A DNA stretch of 5,705 nt from Chthoniobacter flavus (GTDB lineage: Bacteria > Verrucomicrobiota > Verrucomicrobiia > Chthoniobacterales > Terrimicrobiaceae), in assembly GCA_945863785.1 (NCBI GenBank), contig CAMBAQ010000120.1, positions 1 to 5,705 of the forward strand, given 5' to 3'. Position 1 is the stretch's first letter; each line of letters begins with the position of its first letter. The position numbers and the translations under genes are program-made. Positions 1-5,705 of this stretch are shown here, piece after piece. Below the pieces are notes generated by a model. It had not been told where the DNA came from. It searched no databases and saw only the letters and a program-made list of their open reading frames with translations.

Positions 1-1766
1 ATCGAGGCGCGGCGGGCAGGGTTTTGCAAAAGGTCTGGTACGGAACAACCGAGATCCTGAGCCATGCGGTCCACAATCGGATAGCGCTCTGGATGGACCG
101 CGCTGGCGTCGAGGGGGTGCAGTCCGTTGCGGATTCGCAGAAAGCCGGCGGCCTGCTCGAACGCCTTGGGTCCGAGTCCAGCGACTTTAAGCAATTCATC
201 GCGGGATTTGAAGGGCCCATTCTGGTTGCGATGCTGGACGATATTGAGCGCCGTGCGGGAATTCAGACCCGAGACATACGCGAGGAGGTTGGTGCTGGCG
301 GTATTCAACTCCACGCCCACGTGGTTCACGCAGGAAACAACCGTATCATCGAGCGAGCGCTTGAGCGCAGCTTGATCCACGTCGTGTTGGTATTGGCCAA
401 CTCCGATGGATTTGGGGTCGATTTTCACCAATTCGGCAAGAGGATCCATCAACCGACGGCCGATAGAAATAGAGCCTCGAACCGTGAGATCCAGATCAGG
501 AAATTCCTCGCGAGCGACATCCGAAGCGGAATAAATCGAAGCTCCCGCCTCGTTCACGACAACGATCATCACGGAAGGGGGCAGGCCCAATGCGCGCACA
601 AAGGTCTCAGTTTCACGCGAAGCGGTGCCATTGCCGATGGCGATGGCCTCAATCTTGCAGCGGTTCACAACCGACTTGATAACCTCCGCTGCCTCCGCGC
701 GTTCGCGCGGGCTTTTTTCGGGATACACGACTTCGTGCATGAGGAGTTTGCCTTGGGCGTCCAGCGCGACCAATTTGCATCCGGTACGAAAGCCAGGGTC
801 GAGAGCGAGTACGCTTTTCTGACCGAGTGGAGAGGACAAAAGCAACTCGCGAAGGTTGTCTGCAAACACTCGAATCGCTTCCTCGTCGGCTTTCTTTTTG
901 TAAAACAGACGGGCTTCGCCCTCCATGGCAAATCCCAGAAGACGCTTGAAACAATCGTGCGCGGCTAGGCGAACCTGAGCGGCGGCGGGATACGAACCCT
1001 TCACAAAAAGGTGGTCCAACGCGGCCAATGGCTCTTCCTCGGGAGGCGTGATGCGAGAAAAAAGAAGACCTTCAGACTCACCGCGACGAATCGCTAGAAA
1101 GCGATGCGATGGGCAATCCGCCACAGGTTCACTCCAGTCAAAGTAGTCTTTGAATTTCGCGGCCTCGGCTTCTTTTTCAAAGACAACCTTGGATTTGAGC
1201 ACGCCTTTATTGAGATACAATGAGCGAAGCGCTGCGCGGGCTTCAGCAGAATCGTTGATGATCTCGGCGATGATGTCCCTCGCTCCGGCGAGCGCGGCGG
1301 CGACGTCTGGCACCTCTTTTTCGGCTGAGACAAAAGCGGCAGCTTCTTTGTCCGGATCGGTGTCGAGCGCTTGGGTAAAGAGAATTTCCGCGAGTGGCTC
1401 CAACCCACGCTCTTTTGCGATGGTGGCACGGGTGCGCTTTTTAGGACGGAACGGAAGATAAAGATCCTCAAGCGAGGCCAAGGTCGCAGCGGCGTCAATG
1501 CGAACCTTGAGTTCTTCTGTCAGAAGCTTCCGTTCAGTGAGCGAGCCGATGATAGATTCACGGCGTTTATCGAGTTCCTCGAGCTCTTGAATGCGGTCGC
1601 GCACATTGGCGATCTGGACCTCGTCGAGACCTCCGGTGCGCTCCTTACGATAGCGGGCGATGAAGGGCACCGTGCCCCCCTCCTCTAGCAAAACAGCGGT
1701 GGCCGCGACTTGGCGGGGCTGCAATTGGAGTTCCTGTACGATCTGGATGAGATGTTTTTCGAGCAT
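1..1766 (-). CDS. tex: Tex family transcription accessory protein (S1/YqgF type), 3' end outside window
   Basis: The minus strand reads open from ATG at 1766 to the left edge: 588 codons and no stop, so the C-terminus is missing. Tex is a cytoplasmic nucleic-acid-binding protein acting in transcription; its exact role is not settled. The order of parts matches the family. A helical Tex N-terminal region covers about residues 1-190, with FIARYRKERTGGLDE at 35-49 and RDIIAEII at 163-170. A YqgF/RNase H-like domain spans about 315-445, with LALDPGFRTGC at 320-330, IAIGNGTASRETE at 375-387 and NEAGASIYSAS at 405-415. Then come IGVGQYQHDVDQ at 454-465 and helix-hairpin-helix segments around 490-550, with VAGLGPKAFEQAAGFLRIRNG at about 528-548. 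Family members are usually about 720-780 residues, so roughly the last 150-200, including the S1 RNA-binding domain, lie beyond the window. An in-frame TAG four codons upstream limits the start to this ATG. The upstream sequence AGAAAAAAGTT is not a good ribosome-binding site. It follows the cysteine desulfurase by 34 bp and is probably in its operon. No frameshift is visible. Confidence 0.97.
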   Translation of the reverse strand, partial: MLEKHLIQIVQELQLQPRQVAATAVLLEEGGTVPFIARYRKERTGGLDEVQIANVRDRIQELEELDKRRESIIGSLTERKLLTEELKVRIDAAATLASLEDLYLPFRPKKRTRATIAKERGLEPLAEILFTQALDTDPDKEAAAFVSAEKEVPDVAAALAGARDIIAEIINDSAEARAALRSLYLNKGVLKSKVVFEKEAEAAKFKDYFDWSEPVADCPSHRFLAIRRGESEGLLFSRITPPEEEPLAALDHLFVKGSYPAAAQVRLAAHDCFKRLLGFAMEGEARLFYKKKADEEAIRVFADNLRELLLSSPLGQKSVLALDPGFRTGCKLVALDAQGKLLMHEVVYPEKSPRERAEAAEVIKSVVNRCKIEAIAIGNGTASRETETFVRALGLPPSVMIVVVNEAGASIYSASDVAREEFPDLDLTVRGSISIGRRLMDPLAELVKIDPKSIGVGQYQHDVDQAALKRSLDDTVVSCVNHVGVELNTASTNLLAYVSGLNSRTALNIVQHRNQNGPFKSRDELLKVAGLGPKAFEQAAGFLRIRNGLHPLDASAVHPERYPIVDRMAQDLGCSVPDLLQNPARRAS

Positions 1767-1800
1767 AACTTTTTTCTAAAATAAATGGGGGAAAGTGAAA

Positions 1801-2964
1801 TTAGGCCGCCAATACGGGACTGCCCATCGGCGAAAGTTCACGGAGCTTCGCGATCGCGGCGGGGATGATTTGACCTGCCTTTTGAATATCCTCAGCCGTA
1901 GTGAATCGTCCAATCGAGAAGCGCAAACTGGCGCGGGCTTGATCATTCGAAAGCCCCATCGCATTCAGAACATGGGAGGGATGCACCGATCCCGAACTGC
2001 AAGCGGACCCTGCCGAGCAACTCACGCCTTTTTCATCCAGAAGGATCAGCGCCCCCTCGCTCTCGACTCCCTCAAAAGAAATGTTGGTCGTATTCGGCAA
2101 GCGGTTTTCGCGATCGCCATTCACCGAGGCACCGGGTATCGCCGCCTCAAGCTGTGACTCCAACGCATCGCGCAACGACTTGATGGAATCTGTCCCGAGG
2201 TGATGGAGCGCAATCTCCGCGGCTTTTCCAAATCCGGCGATGGAAGCAACATTCTGCGTTCCACCCCGCCGAGCGTTCTCCTGACTGCCGCGCAAGAGAG
2301 GCGTGAACTTCACCCGGCGATTCACATAGAGCCCTCCGACGCCCTTGGGAGCGTAGATTTTGTGTCCGGAAAAACTCATGAAGTGGACCCCTGCCCCTTC
2401 CAACGCCAATGGCATTTTCCCAAAAGCTTGAACGGCATCGATGTGCAGGAGGCACTTTTTCTTTTGAGTGATCGCCGCGATTTCCTGCATGGGGAAAAGC
2501 ACACCTGTTTCGTTATTCGCCCAAAGAAGGGAAACAATCGCCGTATCCGAGCGGATCGAGGCCTCCAAACGCGCTAAATCCAGCTGACCCGACCGATCCA
2601 CGGGAAGCCAAGTGATCTCATATCCGCGACGCGCCAGATACTCGCAAAGTTTGATGGTGGCGCTGTGCTCGACCGCGCTGGTGACGATATGTCGCTTGTC
2701 GGGATCCAATGCCAACGCAGATTGGATCGCTGTGTTGATGGATTCCGTACCGCAGCTGGTAAAAAGAAATTCGTCCGCATGGCATCCCGCCAACGTAGCC
2801 ACACTGGCACGCGCTTGATCGAGCGCTTTAGCTGCCTCACGCCCGAGAGCATATGCGCTGGAGGGATTTCCGTAGCCTCCGCGCAACCAGGGCATCATCG
2901 CCTCAAGAACCTCGGGGTCGATTTGCGTGGTGGCATTGTTATCGAGATAAATCACAGAACTCAT
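1801..2964 (-). CDS. Cysteine desulfurase, group I NifS/IscS-like (387 aa)
   Basis: This is a complete PLP enzyme of aminotransferase class V. It converts L-cysteine to alanine and passes persulfide sulfur on for Fe-S clusters or tRNA thiolation, in the cytoplasm. YLDNNATTQIDPEVLEAM (6-23) is the family's N-terminal signature, followed by GNPSSAYALGREA (32-44). His100 in AVEHSA stacks on the cofactor; Asp176 and Gln179 in HIDAVQ contact the pyridine ring. Lys202 in SFSGHKIYAPKG is the PLP Schiff-base lysine. Cys322 in GSACSSGS is the catalytic persulfide cysteine, within the extended loop typical of group I enzymes; a second cysteine, Cys316, lies six residues before it. RRGGTQNVASIAG (232-244) is also conserved. 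The length is close to the usual 380-405. The start ATG at 2964 is right for the signature, with no clear SD upstream. It ends in TAA. It is the first gene of the leftward block, 34 bp before tex. No scaffold (iscU), regulator or tRNA thiolase is visible, so I cannot say whether it serves Fe-S assembly, tRNA modification or both. Confidence 0.95.
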   Translation of the reverse strand: MSSVIYLDNNATTQIDPEVLEAMMPWLRGGYGNPSSAYALGREAAKALDQARASVATLAGCHADEFLFTSCGTESINTAIQSALALDPDKRHIVTSAVEHSATIKLCEYLARRGYEITWLPVDRSGQLDLARLEASIRSDTAIVSLLWANNETGVLFPMQEIAAITQKKKCLLHIDAVQAFGKMPLALEGAGVHFMSFSGHKIYAPKGVGGLYVNRRVKFTPLLRGSQENARRGGTQNVASIAGFGKAAEIALHHLGTDSIKSLRDALESQLEAAIPGASVNGDRENRLPNTTNISFEGVESEGALILLDEKGVSCSAGSACSSGSVHPSHVLNAMGLSNDQARASLRFSIGRFTTAEDIQKAGQIIPAAIAKLRELSPMGSPVLAA

Positions 2965-3009
2965 GGTAGAAGTCTCTGAATTAGCCGTTATATATCCTCA
3001 TTGCAATCC
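2965..3009. promoter_or_regulatory. Divergent intergenic region, presumed to hold promoters for both blocks
   Basis: Only 45 bp separate the start codon of the leftward cysteine desulfurase from that of the rightward methyltransferase. The block layout requires transcription to begin near here in both directions. A self-complementary TATATA at 2989-2994 could act as a -10 element on either strand. I found no good TTGACA-like -35 box at 16-18 bp on either side, so this is inferred from gene arrangement more than from a clear motif. No operator-like palindrome or riboswitch fits in the space. Confidence 0.3.
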
Positions 3010-3657
3010 ATGCGTGCGTTAGAACGTGTCATCAAACCCGAAATCCTAGACAACCTGAGTCCAGACGATCCGCGTGCCATTCGGAGCCGACAGGATTTGT
3101 GCGTGATCGACGCCATTCTTGGGAACTCCCGATGGATCACAGCCCAACTCCAATCCCGCGCGGAAAGCCGCTCGGGCATCGTGGAAATCGGCGCAGGCAC
3201 CGGCGCACTCTGCAACCACCTGCATAAGAGGCTACCTGATACCCCTATCACCGGCCTTGATTTTGTATCCAGACCTCCCACACTCGCCCATGGCATCCAC
3301 TGGAAAAGCGGAGATTTTTTTGACACGCTTCACGGTCTCCACGGGGGCGCATGTATTGGCAGCCTTATACTCCACCATTTTGCGGCCGGAGTGCTTCGCG
3401 AGATCGGAAGAAGGATCGCACATTTCCCGCTACTTGTCTTTTGCGAACCGCTCCGCTCCCCTCTCCCCTTGGCTATTTCCGATTTCGTCCTCCCGCTCGT
3501 GAGTGAAGTGACTCAACATGACATGCCCGCCAGTATTTGTGCAGGATTTCAGAAAGGAGAACTCCCCTTCCTCCTCGGACTGGATCCCCAAAAATGGCAT
3601 GTGCAGGAATCTTCCACATGGCGTGGCTCGTTGCGCCTGCTAGCATGGCGACTTTGA
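3010..3657 (+). CDS. Class I SAM-dependent methyltransferase, first gene of type III PKS operon (215 aa)
   Basis: This is a single-domain Rossmann-fold methyltransferase that probably methylates a hydroxyl or carbon on the product of the neighbouring polyketide synthase; the substrate is inferred from context only. Motif I is VEIGAGTG at residues 58-65. Asp84 in TGLDF is the acidic residue expected to bind the SAM ribose. GDFFD (101-105) fits the next SAM-contact motif, and IGSLILHHF (116-124) is the usual strand-4 region of UbiE/COG2226-like enzymes. CEP (145-147) begins a later strand. The N-terminal stretch with DDPRAIRSRQDL (19-30) and GNSRWI (38-43) precedes the Rossmann core and may form a substrate lid. 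I see no signal peptide or clear membrane segment, though 152-164 is hydrophobic. The ATG at 3010 is preferred; a TTG at 3001 would add three residues. Neither has an SD. An in-frame TGA at 2977 bounds the ORF. Its 3' end overlaps the next gene by 13 nt. Confidence 0.88.
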   Translation: MRALERVIKPEILDNLSPDDPRAIRSRQDLCVIDAILGNSRWITAQLQSRAESRSGIVEIGAGTGALCNHLHKRLPDTPITGLDFVSRPPTLAHGIHWKSGDFFDTLHGLHGGACIGSLILHHFAAGVLREIGRRIAHFPLLVFCEPLRSPLPLAISDFVLPLVSEVTQHDMPASICAGFQKGELPFLLGLDPQKWHVQESSTWRGSLRLLAWRL

Positions 3658-4652
3658 AACATCCCATCACCATTGCGGGAGGAGGCTTGGCCGGACTTTC
3701 GCTTGGGATCGCTCTTTGTCGGCAAGGTCTGGATGTGACTCTTCACGAAGCCTCCACCTACCCCAGGCACCGCGTCTGCGGCGAATTCATCAGCGGGGTT
3801 AGCGAGGATACCCTCGCGCAATTGGGAATCACTCACACGCTCACCGATGCCGTCTCCCTCAGCAGAGCTTGCTGGAGTGATGCTGCTGGACCACTTGGTT
3901 CCATGAAGGTGACCGGTCGCGGGATTTCTCGGTGGCGGCTCGACGAGAACCTACGGCAAACATTCATCGACCTTGGCGGACGCCTCGTCACGCAGTCCCG
4001 CATCCAACCGGGGCCCGGCATCATCTGGGCAACGGGACGCCCGAAACGGCCTGGGCCATGGCTCGGCCTGAAATTTCACGTCAGCAATCTCGCCCTCACT
4101 CATGATCTGGAAATGCACATGGGGTCCACGGGATACCTCGGCCTAGCGCGCATCGAGAGTGACTCCGTGAATGTTTGCGGGCTCTTCCAAACGCATATGG
4201 GAATCAAAGCCAAAGGCCCCGCTTTGCTGATCGCGCACCTTCGAGCGGGAGGTCTTCATAAACTCGCTGACCGCCTTGATGCCGCGAACATTAATCCTGC
4301 CAGCTTTTGCGGAGTGGCGGGATTCCGTCTCGGATCACAGCCGGGGCCTCCCTTTTCTATCGGAGATTCGGCCTGCATGATTCCTCCATTCACTGGCAAT
4401 GGAATGTCGATGGCTTTTGAGTCTGCGGAGTGCGCCCTGCAACCCGCCATCGACTATGCTCACGGGCATCAAACTTGGGATCAAGCCGCCGCTGCATCCA
4501 AAAAAGCGCACCATCAGCGCTTCCGACGCAGACTCACTATCGCCGGGCTCCTCCACTCCCTTCTCACCACCCGATTCGGAATGCAACTAACGACTTCACT
4601 CGCCCGCCGTCGCGCCGTTCCTTACGATCTTCTTCTCCAACTTGTGCGCTAA
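3645..4652 (+). CDS. FAD-dependent oxidoreductase (geranylgeranyl reductase/aromatic hydroxylase superfamily), 335 aa
   Basis: This is a probable tailoring flavoenzyme that hydroxylates or reduces the polyketide made by the next gene. The N-terminal dinucleotide-binding motif is AGGGLAGLSLG (11-21), with Glu35 ending the second strand to bind the ADP ribose. RHRVCGEFISG (41-51) is a conserved block of this FAD family, and Arg96/Trp97/Arg98 lie where such enzymes have their FAD-contacting arginine. GDSACMIPPFTGNGMSMAFES (240-260) is the second FAD motif, with Gly240-Asp241 contacting the ribityl phosphate; it is a strong match to FixC/COG0644-type oxidoreductases. The usual DG motif is represented only by ATGR at 129-132. 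At 335 residues it is shorter than the 370-400 common in the family; the lost length seems to lie between about 110 and 130. The ATG at 3645 places the Rossmann motif right after a short N-terminus. The frame is open further upstream (ATG at 3618), but that would extend the overlap with the methyltransferase and add nothing conserved. The C-terminal 40 residues are Arg-rich and hydrophobic and could touch the membrane, which is speculative. Confidence 0.88.
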   Translation: MATLKHPITIAGGGLAGLSLGIALCRQGLDVTLHEASTYPRHRVCGEFISGVSEDTLAQLGITHTLTDAVSLSRACWSDAAGPLGSMKVTGRGISRWRLDENLRQTFIDLGGRLVTQSRIQPGPGIIWATGRPKRPGPWLGLKFHVSNLALTHDLEMHMGSTGYLGLARIESDSVNVCGLFQTHMGIKAKGPALLIAHLRAGGLHKLADRLDAANINPASFCGVAGFRLGSQPGPPFSIGDSACMIPPFTGNGMSMAFESAECALQPAIDYAHGHQTWDQAAAASKKAHHQRFRRRLTIAGLLHSLLTTRFGMQLTTSLARRRAVPYDLLLQLVR

Positions 4653-4653
4653 A

Positions 4654-5673
4654 ATGTATCTCCAATCCCTTTCCAGCGCCTTTCCACAAACCGAGACCAC
4701 TCAGCAAGAATGCCTAGACGTTCTCCGCTCCTCAGGTTCGCTCGATGCACTCCGTCCACGCTCGTTCGAGATTTTGGAAAAGATTCTCACTGGATCATCG
4801 GGGATCGAGACACGCAGATTCTGTCCAGAGGACCTTGCCTCGGTATTCCGATCTGATGCCGGCTCGCTGCATCAACTTTTTGAGGAACACGCCCCGCGCC
4901 TCGCCGCACAGGCTCTGAGTGCCGCCTGCGAGAAAGCCTCTGTACTGCCCAATGAAATCGACGCTCTTCTTATCTGCACCTGCACTGGATATTTGTGCCC
5001 CGGCTTGAGCAGTTACGTCTCCGAGAGGCTTGGACTGCGAAACAACATCCTACTACAAGACCTCCTTGGCTTGGGTTGCGGCGCAGCCCTTCCGATGCTC
5101 GAAACGGCACGCGGCATTTTGGCGGCATCTCCCCAAGCCCTCGTGGCGACTATCGCGGTCGAGATTTCCTCTGCAGCATTCTACATCAACGACGATCCCG
5201 GCGTCCTCATCAGCCTCTGCCTTTTCGGGGATGGTGCCGCAGCCGCTCTCTGGCGCTCGAGCAATCAGGATGATCAACTCGGATTTTCTGGATTCCATAC
5301 TCTCCACAAACCCGAACACCGCGAGAAAATCCGCTTCGTCAATGACGGTGGGCGCCTCAAAAATCAACTCCACCGCTCTGTCCCCTCACTGGCCTCGGAT
5401 GCCGTTGCCGAACTTTACTCGTCGCGTAGCCGCGATCCAGAACGCCTCATCGCGCACACCGGTGGTAGGGACGTCATTGAATCCATCGAGAAAAAGCTTC
5501 CCGGAAATTTCCTCACCGACACGCGTGACGTCCTTCGTCGCTACGGCAATATCAGCAGTCCGAGCGTTCTAGTCGCATTGGAGTCCGCACTCCAATCACC
5601 CTCCCGCCACCTCTGGCTCACGGCTTTTGGCGCGGGATTCGCAGCCCACTCCGCCGAACTGCACCGAGACTGA
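4654..5673 (+). CDS. Type III polyketide synthase (chalcone synthase-like), 339 aa
   Basis: This is a homodimeric thiolase-fold synthase that extends a CoA-linked starter with malonyl-CoA and cyclises it to a resorcinol, pyrone or similar ring. The catalytic triad is present: Cys142 in LLGLGCGAALP, His268 in LIAHTGG and Asn299 in YGNISS. FGDGAAAA (191-198) carries Phe191, equivalent to gatekeeper Phe215 of alfalfa chalcone synthase. AFGAGFAAHSAEL (324-336) corresponds to the C-terminal GFGPG-type loop. Spacing from the nucleophile equals that of chalcone synthase on both sides (32 residues back to the Thr132 site, 28 forward to Glu192), which supports the assignment. The His motif reads HTGG instead of HPGG. 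At 339 residues it is slightly short but complete. The ATG at 4654 lies one base after the TAA of the flavoprotein gene; a TTG at 4642 would add MCAK and overlap it, so I prefer the ATG. There is no SD, so translation is probably coupled. Starter and product cannot be read from the sequence; the small residues in the cavity suggest a long acyl starter, weakly. Confidence 0.94.
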   Translation: MYLQSLSSAFPQTETTQQECLDVLRSSGSLDALRPRSFEILEKILTGSSGIETRRFCPEDLASVFRSDAGSLHQLFEEHAPRLAAQALSAACEKASVLPNEIDALLICTCTGYLCPGLSSYVSERLGLRNNILLQDLLGLGCGAALPMLETARGILAASPQALVATIAVEISSAAFYINDDPGVLISLCLFGDGAAAALWRSSNQDDQLGFSGFHTLHKPEHREKIRFVNDGGRLKNQLHRSVPSLASDAVAELYSSRSRDPERLIAHTGGRDVIESIEKKLPGNFLTDTRDVLRRYGNISSPSVLVALESALQSPSRHLWLTAFGAGFAAHSAELHRD

Positions 5674-5705
5674 TTTCCCCTATCGCCCTTCCCGATTTTA
5701 CACGG

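Noticed and set aside
24..968. A 314-codon open frame on the plus strand opposite tex.
   Set aside because: It lies in codon register with tex, where plus-strand stops need TTA, CTA or TCA codons in tex. These are rare at this base composition, so long shadows are expected. The translation has no recognisable domain, while the minus strand matches Tex across its full length.
1094..1498. A 134-codon minus-strand frame and the overlapping plus-strand frames at 1150-1461 and 1371-1688.
   Set aside because: All overlap the conserved Tex reading frame and have the low-complexity Arg/Ser/Pro-rich look of out-of-frame translation.
1795..2979. Plus-strand frames at 1795-2157, 2200-2577 and 2665-2979.
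   Set aside because: They are antisense to the cysteine desulfurase, which has all its catalytic residues in one unbroken frame. None has a motif of its own.
3001..3009. TTG start for the methyltransferase, adding three residues.
   Set aside because: An ATG lies three codons downstream, and neither start has an SD. The ATG is preferred, though the TTG cannot be excluded.
3537..3644. Extended N-terminus of the flavoprotein from a start at 3537 or 3618.
   Set aside because: The added residues lie wholly inside the methyltransferase gene and have no family-like sequence. FAD proteins of this type begin only a few residues before the GxGxxG motif, which fits the ATG at 3645.
5030..5572. A 180-codon plus-strand frame inside the type III PKS gene.
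   Set aside because: It is a +1-type shadow of the PKS frame, Ser/Arg/Pro-rich without a domain. The PKS frame carries Cys142, His268 and Asn299.
5578..5595. A 7-bp inverted repeat with a 4-base loop (TTGGAGT/ACTCCAA).
   Set aside because: It lies inside the PKS coding sequence about 80 bp before the stop and has no T-tract, so it is not a terminator. It is probably chance.
5674..5705. Possible terminator or further operon gene after the PKS.
   Set aside because: The remaining 32 bp show no stem-loop with a T-run and no convincing start, so nothing can be claimed.

Overview
The window is bacterial chromosomal DNA, moderately GC-rich and almost fully coding. It holds five protein genes in two divergent blocks. 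I see no tRNA, rRNA, CRISPR array, insertion sequence or attachment site. None of the five start codons has a convincing Shine-Dalgarno sequence. Together with the gene types, this loosely suggests a Gram-negative lineage with weak SD use, such as Verrucomicrobiota or another PVC-type group. That placement is a guess, not a demonstration.

Left block (minus strand, about 1-2964): a group I cysteine desulfurase of the NifS/IscS type (2964 to 1801) is followed after 34 bp by tex, the S1/YqgF-type transcription accessory protein. tex starts at 1766 and runs off the left edge with 588 codons visible. Both look like intact housekeeping genes and are probably co-transcribed. The long plus-strand ORFs over this block are antisense shadows.

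Right block (plus strand, 3010-5673): three tightly packed genes form what looks like a small specialised-metabolite operon. They are a class I SAM-dependent methyltransferase, a compact FAD-dependent oxidoreductase of the geranylgeranyl-reductase/aromatic-hydroxylase superfamily, and a type III polyketide synthase of the chalcone synthase fold. The first two genes overlap by 13 nt and the last two are separated by 1 nt, which suggests translational coupling. The likely logic is that the synthase builds an aromatic or pyrone ring from an acyl-CoA and malonyl-CoA, the flavoprotein oxidises or reduces it, and the methyltransferase caps it. This parallels the Streptomyces griseus srsABC phenolic-lipid pathway, although the methyltransferase here is of a different type. 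The product is not known from the sequence.

The blocks diverge from a gap of only 45 bp (2965-3009), which must hold both promoters or leave them partly inside the coding regions. The last 32 bp (5674-5705) show no recognisable terminator or gene.
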